A stretch of 64,000 nt of DNA from Tannerella forsythia (GTDB taxonomy: Bacteria; Bacteroidota; Bacteroidia; Bacteroidales; Tannerellaceae), in the NCBI RefSeq assembly GCF_001006485.1, contig NZ_JUET01000030.1:1-64000 (forward strand), written 5' to 3'. A program made the position numbers and the translations under genes. The notes beneath the pieces are model-generated. The model had not been told where the DNA came from and ran no database searches. It saw only the letters and a program-made list of their open reading frames with translations. Below, in pieces: positions 17,738 to 27,747 of this stretch; position 1 is the first letter of the stretch, and each line of letters starts with the position of its first letter.

Positions 17738-19603
17738 ATGAACGAATACGCAAACCTTTCGCAAACGACGGTTTACGAAGATAAAGATATTGTCACGCTC
17801 GAAGGACTTGACGCCGTTCGCAAGCGTCCCGGTATGTATATTGGCAATACGCACGGCGGCGAAGATCGGCACGATGGCATCTACGTCCTTCTGAAAGAGG
17901 TCATCGACAACTCAATCGATGAGTTCCGTATGAAAGCCGGCACCCGGATCGATCTTACGATCGACGAAGGGCATGTATCGGTACGTGACTACGGACGCGG
18001 CATTCCGCAAGGTAATCTGGCGAAAACCGTCTCGACGCTTCATACCAGCGGTAAGTTTGGCTCCGAGGCATTCAAGAAGTCCATCGGTCTGAACGGAGTC
18101 GGTATCAAGGCGGTCAATGCGCTGTCTACCGATTTTACCGTCGTATCGTATCGTGATCAGGTAGAAAAAAAGGTTGAGTTTCAGCGTGGAAAACTTGTCT
18201 GCGACGCTGAGGCTGTTGAGACGAAAGAGAGAAACGGGACTCTTATCCGGTTCACGCCCGACCCTTCCATTTTCGAAAATTACGCATACCGTCACGAGTT
18301 TGTAGAGACGTTGATTCGCAACTATTGCTACCTGAACTCAGGACTGTCCATTTATTACAATGGAGAAAAATATATTTCGGAAAAAGGTCTTGAAGATTTG
18401 CTCAATGAAAACATCACCGACGAGATTCTTTACCCTATCGTACATCTCAAAGCGAACGATATAGAGATTGCCTTTACGCATGTCAACCAGTCGCGCGATG
18501 ATTATTATTCGTTCGTCAACGGACAGTACACTTCGCAGGGAGGCACGCATCAGGCCGCATTCAAAGAGTCTTTTGCACGTACGGTGAAGGAGTTTTACAA
18601 TAAGAACCTCGAAGTGGCCGATATCCGTAGCGGACTTGTAGCCGCTATATATATAGGAGTAGAGGAGCCGGAGTTCGAATCGCAAACAAAGATCAAGTTA
18701 GGCTCGCGAAACATGAGTCCGAAAGGCAATCTGTCGGTGGCCAAATTTATCGGCGATTTTATAAAGAAGGAGGTCGACAATTACCTTCACAAGAATCCGG
18801 AAACAGCCGATGCGCTCTATAAAAAGATACAGGAATCTGAAAAGGAGCGGAAGGCCATCGCCGGAGTGGCAAAATTAGCACGGGAGCGGGCTAAGAAGGT
18901 GAACCTTCACAACCGTAAGCTGCGCGATTGCCGTATCCACCTCAATGACGGGAAGAGCGATAACAAGACCGAGAGCAGTATCTTCATTACTGAGGGCGAC
19001 TCGGCCAGCGGTTCGATCACGAAAAGCCGTGATCCGAACTTACAGGCCGTATTCAGTCTGCGTGGAAAACCGCTGAACTGCTTCGGTCTGACTAAAAAAG
19101 TCGTGTATGAGAATGAAGAATTCAACCTGCTGCAAGCCGCCTTGAACATTGAAGACGGGCTGGACGGATTGCGCTATAACCGGGTCATCATTGCCACGGA
19201 TGCCGATGTGGACGGCATGCATATCCGGCTCTTGCTGATCACGTTCTTTCTCCAGTTCTTCCCCGACTTGGTGAAACAAAAGCATGTATTTATCCTTCAA
19301 ACCCCGCTCTTCCGCGTCCGTAACAAACAGAAAACCATCTATTGCTACAACGAGGAAGAGAAAAACGCGGCAATTCATGAATTGGGAAAGAATCCGGAGA
19401 TTACGCGCTTCAAAGGATTAGGTGAAATTTCTCCCGACGAATTCAAACATTTTATCGGGAAAGAGATGCGCTTGGATCCTGTTTCCATCAAAAAGGAAGA
19501 CGCGATCAAGGAACTGCTCGAATTTTACATGGGAAAGAATACGATGGAGAGACAAAATTTTATTATAGACAATCTTGTGGTAGAGGAAGACCTCACCGCC
19601 TGA
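17738..19603 (+). CDS. parE: DNA topoisomerase IV subunit B
   Basis: ATPase subunit of a type IIA topoisomerase, 621 residues, which separates daughter chromosomes with ParC. GHKL ATPase motifs are [10 protein letters not shown] (Mg-binding Asn), [11 protein letters not shown] and [12 protein letters not shown]. The TOPRIM domain carries [10 protein letters not shown] and the metal-binding [10 protein letters not shown]. The length and N-terminal [16 protein letters not shown] fit ParE/GyrB; the lack of the long gyrase insert and the Bacteroidetes neighbourhood favour ParE. coaD follows after 10 bases. GyrB cannot be fully excluded without the partner gene. Confidence 0.9.
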   Translation: MNEYANLSQTTVYEDKDIVTLEGLDAVRKRPGMYIGNTHGGEDRHDGIYVLLKEVIDNSIDEFRMKAGTRIDLTIDEGHVSVRDYGRGIPQGNLAKTVSTLHTSGKFGSEAFKKSIGLNGVGIKAVNALSTDFTVVSYRDQVEKKVEFQRGKLVCDAEAVETKERNGTLIRFTPDPSIFENYAYRHEFVETLIRNYCYLNSGLSIYYNGEKYISEKGLEDLLNENITDEILYPIVHLKANDIEIAFTHVNQSRDDYYSFVNGQYTSQGGTHQAAFKESFARTVKEFYNKNLEVADIRSGLVAAIYIGVEEPEFESQTKIKLGSRNMSPKGNLSVAKFIGDFIKKEVDNYLHKNPETADALYKKIQESEKERKAIAGVAKLARERAKKVNLHNRKLRDCRIHLNDGKSDNKTESSIFITEGDSASGSITKSRDPNLQAVFSLRGKPLNCFGLTKKVVYENEEFNLLQAALNIEDGLDGLRYNRVIIATDADVDGMHIRLLLITFFLQFFPDLVKQKHVFILQTPLFRVRNKQKTIYCYNEEEKNAAIHELGKNPEITRFKGLGEISPDEFKHFIGKEMRLDPVSIKKEDAIKELLEFYMGKNTMERQNFIIDNLVVEEDLTA

Positions 19604-19613
19604 ATGCAGACAC

Positions 19614-20093
19614 ATGGAAAAAAGAAGAGCTATTTTCCCGGGAACTTTCGATCCTTTCACGATCGGCCATCAGTCGTTGGTCGATCGTGCATTAACGTTA
19701 GTCGACGAAATCGTCATTTCCATCGGAATCAATTCGGCCAAAAAAACATATTTCTCATTAGAGGAGCGAGTGGCATCCATTGAACAACTCTATCGCAGCG
19801 ATCCTCGCGTTAAAGTCATGTTGTATGACTCGTTGACCGTCGATTTTGCGAAACGCATAGATGCCCGGTTTATTCTGCGCGGTATCCGCACCGTAAACGA
19901 TTTTGAGTACGAGAAGTATATGGCGGATGTCAACCGTGAACTCACCGGTATCGAAACGTTCATTCTTTTTACTGAGCCCGAATATACACATATCAGTTCC
20001 AGTATCGTGCGCGAGCTGTTACAATATGGCAAAGATATCTCCCGTTTTGTTCCTCAAGAAGTTCAACACACATTAAAACAACAAAAATCATGA
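19614..20093 (+). CDS. coaD: Phosphopantetheine adenylyltransferase
   Basis: Coenzyme A biosynthesis enzyme of 159 residues that joins ATP and 4'-phosphopantetheine to give dephospho-CoA. The nucleotidyltransferase signature [11 protein letters not shown] is near the N-terminus (TIGH being the TxGH motif), and [12 protein letters not shown] and the ISSSIVRE motif follow as expected. Length is typical. Its last four bases overlap the ctpA start, so the two are translationally coupled. Confidence 0.97.
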   Translation: MEKRRAIFPGTFDPFTIGHQSLVDRALTLVDEIVISIGINSAKKTYFSLEERVASIEQLYRSDPRVKVMLYDSLTVDFAKRIDARFILRGIRTVNDFEYEKYMADVNRELTGIETFILFTEPEYTHISSSIVRELLQYGKDISRFVPQEVQHTLKQQKS

Positions 20094-21688
20094 ACAGAAT
20101 TTTATCGATCCTTATAGTCTGCATATTGCTTTATTCATCGGCTCATGCGCAGCAGCGATCCGACATGGAAGCCCGGAAGCTCTCCATGGCATTGTATGCC
20201 ATCAGCAACTTATACGTGGATAAGACGGACGAAAAGAAGCTGGTAGAAGATGCAATCGTCGGGATGCTTGAAAAGTTAGACCCTCACTCCGACTATTCGG
20301 ATCCGGAGGAAACGAAAGAGCTGACGGAGCCGTTGGACAGTAACTTCGACGGCATCGGTATCCAGTTCAATATGCTTACCGACACGCTCTACGTGATTCA
20401 GGTCATCTCCGGAGGTCCTTCGGAAAAAGTAGGACTGATGGCCGGTGACCGGATCATCATGGTAGACGATTCGCTGATTGCCGGTGTGAAGATGAAAACG
20501 AGCGACATCATGAAACGGCTGAAAGGCCCGAAAGGTACCGAAGTGCGTGTGAAAGTGAAACGCGGTACCTCCAACGAATTGCTCGAATTTAAGATTATCC
20601 GTGGCAAAATACCCGTTTACAGTTTAGACGCTGCTTATATGGCCGATGCAACGACCGGATACATCCGCTTGAATCGTTTCGCCGCCTCTTCGAACGAAGA
20701 ATTTAACCAAGCGCTCGACAAGCTCCGCAAACAGGGTATGAAACATCTGATTCTGGACTTGCAGGGCAACGGCGGAGGCTATCTCCATGTGGCGTGTGCC
20801 TTAGCCGACGAATTTCTCGGAAAAGACAGGCTGATCGTCTATACAAAAGGGAACAGACAGCCACGCGAGGAGGCCGACGCTACCGAAAAAGGAGGATTTG
20901 AGAACGGACGGCTGATCATCATGGTCGACGAGTCATCGGCTTCGGCGAGTGAGATCGTCTCCGGGGCCGTGCAGGATTGGGACAGAGGCATCATTCTCGG
21001 ACGCCGCACGTTCGGCAAGGGACTTGTACAAAAACCGATCCCCATGCCCGACGGATCGATGATCCGCCTCACTGTCGCACGTTATTACACGCCTTCGGGA
21101 CGATATATTCAAAAACCTTATAAGAACGGTCAGGCCAAAGAATATAATCGTGATCTGATCGAACGGTATAATCGGGGCGAACTGATGAATGCCGACAGTA
21201 TTCATTTTCCCGATTCCTTGAGATTCAATACCTTGTTGAATAAACGCACGGTCTATGGGGGCGGCGGAATCATGCCCGATATTTTTATTCCTTTCGATTC
21301 GACGCGTTACACCGACTATCACCGGAAAGTAGCCGGGATGGGAATCGTCAACCGCGTAGCGATGAATTATCTCGACAGGAATCGCAAGGAACTGAGCAGG
21401 AAATATCCGGCATTCAAAACATACAGGGCGAAGTTTGAAGTGACGGATGAAATGCTTCAAGAGCTTCAGAAACTTGCGGCCGACGAGAAGATCGAATTTA
21501 ACGAGGAGCAATATCATCGGTCCAAGCCGCTGATTTCGCTTCAACTTAAGGCGCTTATCGCACGCGACTTGTTCAATATGAACGAATACTTTCAAACGAT
21601 CAACGACGACAACGAAAGCCTGAAAGAAGCCCTGCGTATCATCAACGACGAGGCTGTCTATCGCAAGGTGCTCGGACAAAGTCAATGA
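20090..21688 (+). CDS. S41-family C-terminal processing protease
   Basis: A 532-residue exported serine protease of the CtpA/Tsp family, acting in the periplasm on protein C-termini. It has a signal peptide (ending AHAQQ, about residue 21), a PDZ domain at about 85-165 ([16 protein letters not shown]) and the S41 core with Ser285 in [10 protein letters not shown] and Lys310 in [11 protein letters not shown], 25 residues apart as in Tsp. The C-terminal 150 residues are helical and variable. It overlaps coaD by four bases. Confidence 0.94.
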   Translation: MNRILSILIVCILLYSSAHAQQRSDMEARKLSMALYAISNLYVDKTDEKKLVEDAIVGMLEKLDPHSDYSDPEETKELTEPLDSNFDGIGIQFNMLTDTLYVIQVISGGPSEKVGLMAGDRIIMVDDSLIAGVKMKTSDIMKRLKGPKGTEVRVKVKRGTSNELLEFKIIRGKIPVYSLDAAYMADATTGYIRLNRFAASSNEEFNQALDKLRKQGMKHLILDLQGNGGGYLHVACALADEFLGKDRLIVYTKGNRQPREEADATEKGGFENGRLIIMVDESSASASEIVSGAVQDWDRGIILGRRTFGKGLVQKPIPMPDGSMIRLTVARYYTPSGRYIQKPYKNGQAKEYNRDLIERYNRGELMNADSIHFPDSLRFNTLLNKRTVYGGGGIMPDIFIPFDSTRYTDYHRKVAGMGIVNRVAMNYLDRNRKELSRKYPAFKTYRAKFEVTDEMLQELQKLAADEKIEFNEEQYHRSKPLISLQLKALIARDLFNMNEYFQTINDDNESLKEALRIINDEAVYRKVLGQSQ

Positions 21689-21726
21689 CATGAAGGGAAT
21701 GATCGGTTAATAAAAGAAATTATCTT

Positions 21727-22983
21727 ATGGAATCATGGAATGCATTTATCAGCCTGTTGAATGAGATGTCGCCCTACCTGTTGCTGGGCTTCCTCTTTGC
21801 GGGACTGCTGCACGTGTATGTACCGCGGGGAATTTACATGCGCTATCTTTCGCAGAATGATTTCCGGTCGGTACTGTGGGCGGCCTTATTCGGTATTCCA
21901 TTGCCTCTGTGTTCCTGCGGAGTGATACCCACAGCCATGTCGTTACGCAACGAAGGGGCAAGTAAGGGAGCAACCGCCTCCTTTCTGATCGCTACGCCAC
22001 AAACAGGGGTCGACTCCATCATGGCGACTTATTCGCTTCTGGGACTTCCGTTTGCTGTCATCCGTCCGTTCGTGGCGTTAGTGACCGCGTTTGTTGGCGG
22101 AATGGCGGTGAACCGCTTCGCCGCCGGCAGTGAGAAAGAATCGAACGGATCATCTCCTTCTCCATGTGAGACCGGATGCTCCAACAATAACAATTCCTCC
22201 CGTCCGAGACGATCCAACCGTCTGATTGAAGCGCTGCGCTACGGATATGTGGAAATGCTTCAAGATATTGGCAAATGGTTAGTGATCGGGTTGGTGATTG
22301 CGGGACTGATTACTGTCTTCGTGCCTACAACCTTTTTCGAGCAGTACGCTGACACCCCGATAAAGAACATGTTACTCGTACTACTCTTTTCTGTCCCCAT
22401 GTATCTTTGTGCCACGGGGTCTATCCCGATTGCTGCGGCACTGATGCTGAAAGGCATGTCGCCCGGTGCGGCGCTCGTCCTGCTGATGGCGGGGCCGGCC
22501 ACGAACATGGCGGCTATTCTCGTTATACGCAAAGTGATGGGCGCAAAGACCCTTATCACTTATCTTGCAGCCATCATGATCGGTGCAGTCGGCTTCGGGC
22601 TGGTAATCGATTATCTACTGCCTGCCGAATGGTTTGCGGCTCCGCTCACCGTCACGGCTGCGGCCTGTTGCCAGCCGGATACACCCTGGTTCAAGACCTC
22701 GTGCAGCATCCTGCTTGTGCTACTGCTTGTTTATGCTTTTTTCTTGAAATACAAACAAAAACCTGTACAAATAAACGATATGACAGCAAAATATAAAATT
22801 ACCGGCATGAGTTGCAACCATTGCAAAGAAAGTGTGGAGAAAGGCCTTGGCAAGTTGGCGGGCGTCACTTCCGTAAGCGTTGATTTGAACAGTGGGACGG
22901 CTTTTGTTGAAGGCACCGCTACGGAAGCCGAAGTCAAGGCGGTGATCGACGATCTCGGCTTCGGGTACGGCGGAAAAGCATAA
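21727..22983 (+). CDS. Permease (ArsP/DUF318 type) fused to a heavy-metal-associated domain
   Basis: A 418-residue inner-membrane permease of the ArsP/DUF318 (SO_0444-like) group, predicted to export a metal or metalloid. Two halves of membrane helices are seen, with the motif PLPLCSCGVIPTA (vicinal cysteines) in the first and PMYLCATGSIPIAAALMLKG in the second. A linker rich in Ser/Asn with a CETGC motif joins them. About residues 352-416 form a separate HMA domain with the metal-binding MSCNHCKES. The internal metallochaperone-like tail suggests a soft metal such as copper, zinc or mercury. The gene has no obvious partner. Confidence 0.88.
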   Translation: MESWNAFISLLNEMSPYLLLGFLFAGLLHVYVPRGIYMRYLSQNDFRSVLWAALFGIPLPLCSCGVIPTAMSLRNEGASKGATASFLIATPQTGVDSIMATYSLLGLPFAVIRPFVALVTAFVGGMAVNRFAAGSEKESNGSSPSPCETGCSNNNNSSRPRRSNRLIEALRYGYVEMLQDIGKWLVIGLVIAGLITVFVPTTFFEQYADTPIKNMLLVLLFSVPMYLCATGSIPIAAALMLKGMSPGAALVLLMAGPATNMAAILVIRKVMGAKTLITYLAAIMIGAVGFGLVIDYLLPAEWFAAPLTVTAAACCQPDTPWFKTSCSILLVLLLVYAFFLKYKQKPVQINDMTAKYKITGMSCNHCKESVEKGLGKLAGVTSVSVDLNSGTAFVEGTATEAEVKAVIDDLGFGYGGKA

Positions 22984-23237
22984 GGCAGAACGGATGGAAC
23001 AGAGGCGCCGCCCGCCCGTCTCGTCGTGACCCGGAGAAAGAACAGGCGCAACGTATCATATATAAGCGCCTGTCGGGCGAAGAGAAAGCATACTTTTCCG
23101 GGCACGGATGCCGCTTGCAATAAATACTTTTACGACACGTTGTATAGAATAAGTTTTGTATCTTTGCAACGCTTTTTAGGTCGCCCCGCACGATGGGAGT
23201 GACGTGGACTTGTTGTATGGAGAAGACAACAAAAAAG
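22984..23237. other. Intergenic region with a hairpin and the glycan-locus promoter
   Basis: An inverted repeat with perfect 8-bp arms (23042-23049 and 23066-23073) lies about 60 bases past the permease gene and lacks a T run. TATCTTTG at 23159-23166 is the likely promoter for the oxidoreductase and perhaps the whole downstream glycan locus. No gene is seen here. Confidence 0.5.
23159..23166 (+). promoter_or_regulatory. Bacteroidetes -7 element at the head of the glycan locus
   Basis: TATCTTTG (TAnnTTTG) lies 71 bases before the oxidoreductase ATG at 23238. No equally good match was noticed between here and the AT-rich block, where chance matches make calls unreliable. Confidence 0.6.
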
Positions 23238-24278
23238 ATGATCAAACAGGTTCGTTTTGCCGTGGTGGGTTGCGGACATATCGGCAAACGCCACGCGGAA
23301 ATGATCGCCCGTGAAGAGGGAGCGGAGCTGGTGGCCCTCTGCGATATCCGACCCGAACTCGTATTGGGTATCGAGGCATATAAAGTACCTTTTTTCCGCA
23401 GTTTGGATGCTTTATTAGAAAGCGGTATTCCGTTCGACGTATTAAATATCTGTGTGCCGAACGGTCTGCATGCCTCGATGGCTATCCGGGCGATGGAAGC
23501 AGGCTGTCACGTGGTCATCGAAAAGCCGATGGCGCTCTCTGTAGCCGATGCCGAGAAGGTCATCTACACCGGTCTGAAACACCATCGACAAGTCTTCTGT
23601 GTGATGCAAAACCGCTATTCTCCGCCTTCGGTCTGGATCAAAGAGATAATTGAGTCGGGACGTCTGGGACAGATTTACATGGTGCAGCTCAATTGTTACT
23701 GGAATCGCGATGAACGTTATTACAAACTCGGCGGGTGGCACGGAACGGCCGACTTGGACGGCGGCACACTCTTTACACAATTCTCGCATTTTATTGACGT
23801 GATGTACTGGCTTTTCGGTGACATTACCGACATACAGGCGCGATTCGACGATTTCAATCACCATGACACAACCGCGTTCGAAGACTCGGGCGTCGTTCAC
23901 TTCCGTTTTACGAACGGAGGAGGTATGGGCTCGTTGAACTACTCGACTGCCGTTTGGGATAAAAACCTCGAAAGCAGTATGCTGATTGTGGCGGAAAACG
24001 GAAGTGTGAAAATTGGCGGACAGTATATGAACGAAGTCGAGTATTGCCATATCCGGGACTACGAGATGCCTGTCCTGCCGCCTACGAATCCGGGCAACGA
24101 CTACGGCGCCTACAAAGGCTCGGCACAGAACCATCACCTCGTGATCCGCAACGTGGTGAATGTGCTTTCCGGTAACACCTCCGATACGATAACGACGAAT
24201 GTACTTGAAGGCATGAAAGTCGTCGATATCATCGAGCGGATTTATGCGTTGAAAAATATCCGGACAAAAAATGATTAA
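23238..24278 (+). CDS. Gfo/Idh/MocA family sugar oxidoreductase
   Basis: A 346-residue NAD(P)-dependent sugar oxidoreductase. The Rossmann motif VGCGHIGKRH is at residues 8-17, the family's catalytic Lys lies in VVIEKPMALS, and the C-terminal alpha/beta domain contains GGWHGTADLDGGTLFTQFSHFID with the usual catalytic-region His. Its opening is similar to UDP-GlcNAcA 3-dehydrogenases such as WbpB/WlbA. That would fit a nucleotide-sugar role, but no WbpE or WbpD partner is in the window. I start at the ATG for MIKQVRFAV; 15 codons upstream are unlike the family. It heads the glycan locus. Confidence 0.85.
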   Translation: MIKQVRFAVVGCGHIGKRHAEMIAREEGAELVALCDIRPELVLGIEAYKVPFFRSLDALLESGIPFDVLNICVPNGLHASMAIRAMEAGCHVVIEKPMALSVADAEKVIYTGLKHHRQVFCVMQNRYSPPSVWIKEIIESGRLGQIYMVQLNCYWNRDERYYKLGGWHGTADLDGGTLFTQFSHFIDVMYWLFGDITDIQARFDDFNHHDTTAFEDSGVVHFRFTNGGGMGSLNYSTAVWDKNLESSMLIVAENGSVKIGGQYMNEVEYCHIRDYEMPVLPPTNPGNDYGAYKGSAQNHHLVIRNVVNVLSGNTSDTITTNVLEGMKVVDIIERIYALKNIRTKND

Positions 24279-24301
24279 ATAACAAATTAACATTAATAAT
24301 T

Positions 24302-25276
24302 ATGGCAACCGTTGTATCATCAAAGAACACCAAGACAGAGATTCTCGAAGCATACGAAAATCTTTTGGAAGAAGTGCAGAAAGCCAAAGCCAATCATCCT
24401 AAACTACAACAGGAAGAGAAGCAAAATAAAGAAATAAGTGATCGTGTTTCCGACTTGTCAAAAGACAATATCGGAAAAAGTATTGAAAACCTGAAAGTGA
24501 CTTTAAATAGTTCGTTAAACGAATTATTGGAAGGTCTTTCCATCGAATATAAGAAATTATCCGATATAAAAACGGCCATTGCAGTTGAGGAGAAGAAACT
24601 CGAAGACTTGTACTCGCTCACGGCCAATACCGACTCGTTAGCCACAATGCTTCTTGTACAGAAAGAAAAGAAAGAAGCCTTCGAAAAAGAAATGACTGAA
24701 GCAAGACTTTTATGGGAGACGGAGAAGCTGAAACACAAAACGGCAGAGGAGGAGTATGTCAACGAAGTAGCCAAGCAACGTAAGCGTGAAGAAGAAGAGT
24801 ATACGTACCATCTGAAAACAGCAAGGCAAAAGGATACGGACGAGTATAAATCCAAAGTGCAGCAACTCGAAAGAGAGCTTCAAGAGAGAAAAGCGCAGTT
24901 CGAGCAGGAAATGATGGAACGTGAAACAAACCTCAAAACTGCAGAAGCAGAATTGGTGGAGTTGCGCAAATATCACGCCGAGTATCCTCAGATGTTGGAA
25001 AAGGCGCTGACCGATAAGGAGACGGAGATCACAAAGAGCTTAAAGACGGAGTATGAGTTTAAAAACAAACTCTCCGAACAGCAGAATGAGGCAGAGATTC
25101 GTCTGAAAGATCAGCAAATAACCTCTCTGCAGGAAAAGATAAAAGAGCTCCAGGCACAGGTAAAAGAGTATGCCGATAAGGCTCTTCGTGCTGAAACCAG
25201 TGTAAAAGATATTGCATTGAAAGCGATTCAGAACTCTTCAATACCTCGCTACGTAAAAGAAAAAGAAGGAGAATAA
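24302..25276 (+). CDS. Coiled-coil protein of unknown function
   Basis: A 324-residue soluble protein with no signal peptide or membrane segment. Most of it, about residues 75-310, is rich in Glu, Lys, Gln and Arg in heptad-like patterns, so a long coiled coil is expected. The N-terminal 60 residues (KTEILEAYENLLEEVQKAK) are also helical. I do not recognise the family. It sits 23 bases after the sugar oxidoreductase and 7 bases before the flippase gene, so it is probably co-expressed with the glycan export machinery and may be a scaffold. That role is only inferred from position. Confidence 0.8.
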   Translation: MATVVSSKNTKTEILEAYENLLEEVQKAKANHPKLQQEEKQNKEISDRVSDLSKDNIGKSIENLKVTLNSSLNELLEGLSIEYKKLSDIKTAIAVEEKKLEDLYSLTANTDSLATMLLVQKEKKEAFEKEMTEARLLWETEKLKHKTAEEEYVNEVAKQRKREEEEYTYHLKTARQKDTDEYKSKVQQLERELQERKAQFEQEMMERETNLKTAEAELVELRKYHAEYPQMLEKALTDKETEITKSLKTEYEFKNKLSEQQNEAEIRLKDQQITSLQEKIKELQAQVKEYADKALRAETSVKDIALKAIQNSSIPRYVKEKEGE

Positions 25277-25283
25277 TATCTAA

Positions 25284-26738
25284 ATGCCTGAAGCGACACT
25301 GAAAGAGAAAACAGCCAAGGGCTTGTTCTGGGGCGGAATCAGCAATTTCGTACAGCAAGTGATTGGTATGGCTTTTGGTATAGCCATCGCCCGGATCCTT
25401 TCGCCCGACGATTACGGATTAGTGGCGATGCTGGCCATCTTCACGGCGATGGCCAATGCGGTTATGGACAGTGGCTTTACTACGGCGCTTATCAACAGAA
25501 AAACTATCGAACACAGGGACTATAATGCGGTCTTCTGGTTTAATGTCTTTGCGGCTATTGGAATGTATGTCATTCTGTTTTTTACGGCGCCACTGATTGC
25601 CCGGTTTTATAACCAGCCGGTGCTGGTTCATCTTTCTCGAATCGTCTTCCTGAGTTTTATCCTTGCGTCTTCCGGCATTGCACACAACGCCTATCTACTT
25701 AAAAAAATCATGGCCAAGCAACGTGGAATCATCGATATGGCGGCGGTGTTCTGTTCGGGTGCAGTCGGGCTGGTATTGGCGTTAAACGGTTTTGCGTTTT
25801 GGGGATTGGCGGTGCAGCAGCTGTCTCAGATAATGATTGCCGTAGTGCTGCGCTGGTACTTCTCGCCATGGAGGCCGACATTTGAATTTGACTGGGCCCC
25901 GCTCAAAGAAATGTTCGGATTCGGAGTGAAGATATTTATCGGTGTTATTGTGGGTATGTTATCTGCCAATATCTTTTCCGTCATATTGGGGCGTTATTAT
26001 GGAAAAACGGAAACGGGTTATTATAGTCAAGGTAATAAATGGGCCTCTTTGGGTAATTCTGTTTTGTCGGGGATGATAACAGGAGTGGTACAATCCGTTC
26101 TCGTAGAAGCTTCGGATAATATACATCGGCAGGTTAATGTGTTTCATAAGTTAGTAAGATTCGGTGCTTTTGTTACTTTTCCTGCAATGTTTGGATTACT
26201 TTTTGTCGGGAAAGAATTTGTTTTACTGACGATCGGTGAAAAATGGCTGGGCAGTGTCATATTTTTGCAGTTATTCTGTATTTGGGGGAGTTTTGGTTTC
26301 TTGGAATCAATCTATGTGTATTTGCTGATTTCCAAAGGAAAATCGGATGTTTATGTATGGGTCATTACTGCCATGTGTTTCTTTCAGATATTAAGCGCTT
26401 TATTAATGAGGCCATTAGGAATCATACCGATGATTACTGCCTACATCGTAATTCGTTTAATGTGTTTCTTCCCGAATCACTATTTTACAAATAAACTGAT
26501 TGGTATTAGATTTTCATCTATAATAAAAGATATATTGCCATACTTTGTAATTGTAATCTTTTCCATTGGAATGACGTGGTTTATTACGAAAAATATTGGA
26601 AATATATACATATTATTCTCTGCTAAGATCATATTAGTTGCTGCCTTTTATATTGGGATATTATGGATGACAAACTCCGTTATTTTTAAAGAAAGCCTTG
26701 GTTATATATTTAAAAAAACATACCGCTATGCTAAATAA
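25284..26738 (+). CDS. wzx: Wzx-type oligosaccharide flippase
   Basis: A 484-residue polytopic membrane protein of the polysaccharide-exporter (MOP) superfamily, predicted to flip the lipid-linked oligosaccharide across the inner membrane. About 12 or more hydrophobic segments are visible, and the start KEKTAKGLFWGGISNFVQQ is typical of the WzxC/Polysacc_synt_3 branch. Composition changes inside the gene: the first 800 or so bases are GC-rich like the left flank, while the last 600 (after about 26,100) are AT-rich like the pseudaminic acid block. This suggests a recombination joint within the coding region. It overlaps pseB by 11 bases. Confidence 0.88.
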   Translation: MPEATLKEKTAKGLFWGGISNFVQQVIGMAFGIAIARILSPDDYGLVAMLAIFTAMANAVMDSGFTTALINRKTIEHRDYNAVFWFNVFAAIGMYVILFFTAPLIARFYNQPVLVHLSRIVFLSFILASSGIAHNAYLLKKIMAKQRGIIDMAAVFCSGAVGLVLALNGFAFWGLAVQQLSQIMIAVVLRWYFSPWRPTFEFDWAPLKEMFGFGVKIFIGVIVGMLSANIFSVILGRYYGKTETGYYSQGNKWASLGNSVLSGMITGVVQSVLVEASDNIHRQVNVFHKLVRFGAFVTFPAMFGLLFVGKEFVLLTIGEKWLGSVIFLQLFCIWGSFGFLESIYVYLLISKGKSDVYVWVITAMCFFQILSALLMRPLGIIPMITAYIVIRLMCFFPNHYFTNKLIGIRFSSIIKDILPYFVIVIFSIGMTWFITKNIGNIYILFSAKIILVAAFYIGILWMTNSVIFKESLGYIFKKTYRYAK

Positions 26739-27747
26739 TAAATCCATATTGATTACCGGGGGCACTGGGTCCTTTGGTAAAATGTTTGTTAAAAAGATAC
26801 TACAAGACTATCCAAACGTAAAACGAATTGTTATTTTTTCTCGTGGCGAATTAAAACAATACAAAATGCAGCAAATGTATCCTGCAAATAAATATCCTCA
26901 AATGCGCTTTTTTATTGGTGACGTGCGAGATGCAGAGCGTGTTAAACAAGCTTGTGAAGGTATAGATGTAATCATTCATGCTGCAGCGATTAAGCAAGTT
27001 GACACAGCAGAATACAATCCGGAAGAGTGTATAAAAACAAACGTTGGAGGAGCACAGAATGTTATTCGTGCAGCTTTATACTGTGGAGTTAAACATGTTA
27101 TTGCTTTATCTACTGATAAAGCTTGTGCTCCGATTAATTTATATGGAGCAACAAAACTAACTTCAGACAAGTTGTTCACGGCGGCCAATAATATTAAAGG
27201 GGGGCGTAATATCAGATTTTCAGTTGTTCGTTATGGAAATGTAATGGGATCACGGGGCTCAGTTATTCCTTTCTTTATAGAAAAAAAGTATCAAAAAGCA
27301 GCATATCTCCCTATAACCGATCAAAGAATGACTCGATTTAATATTTCTTTGGAGGCCGGGGTGGATTTGGTTATGTATGCAATTGGACATCATTTAGGGG
27401 GAGAAATTTTTATACCCAAAATCCCATCTTATCGAATTATAGATGTTGCTCAGGCGATTGCCCCCAATATTCCGATAAAACAGATTGGTATACGACCCGG
27501 AGAAAAACTTCATGAAGAAATGATTACTATCACAGACGCTCTAAACACATTGGATTTGGGGAATTATTATGCCATATTACCGGCAGTATCATTTAATCAT
27601 ACTTCGGCGGAATACATAAAGCATCATAATGCGAAATATGTTCCGGAAGGATTTCACTATAGTTCTGGAGAAAACTCGGACTGGGAGACTGTTGAATCAA
27701 TACGTGAGAAGATAAGAAAATATGTTGATCCTCATTTTAACGCATAA
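26728..27747 (+). CDS. pseB: UDP-N-acetylglucosamine 4,6-dehydratase (inverting)
   Basis: First enzyme of pseudaminic acid synthesis, 339 residues: it converts UDP-GlcNAc to UDP-2-acetamido-2,6-dideoxy-beta-L-arabino-hexos-4-ulose. The Rossmann motif GGTGSFG is at residues 11-17, and the short-chain-dehydrogenase Tyr-Lys pair is seen as YGATKL. The sequence HAAAIKQVDTAEYNPEE is characteristic of PseB/FlaA1-type inverting enzymes. I start at the ATG giving MLNNKSILIT; it lies inside the flippase 3' end. The stop overlaps the pseC ATG. Confidence 0.94.
   Translation: MLNNKSILITGGTGSFGKMFVKKILQDYPNVKRIVIFSRGELKQYKMQQMYPANKYPQMRFFIGDVRDAERVKQACEGIDVIIHAAAIKQVDTAEYNPEECIKTNVGGAQNVIRAALYCGVKHVIALSTDKACAPINLYGATKLTSDKLFTAANNIKGGRNIRFSVVRYGNVMGSRGSVIPFFIEKKYQKAAYLPITDQRMTRFNISLEAGVDLVMYAIGHHLGGEIFIPKIPSYRIIDVAQAIAPNIPIKQIGIRPGEKLHEEMITITDALNTLDLGNYYAILPAVSFNHTSAEYIKHHNAKYVPEGFHYSSGENSDWETVESIREKIRKYVDPHFNA

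Noticed and set aside
23442-24293. A 283-codon open frame antisense to the sugar oxidoreductase
   Set aside because: Shadow of the GC-rich codons on the plus strand; no family signature.
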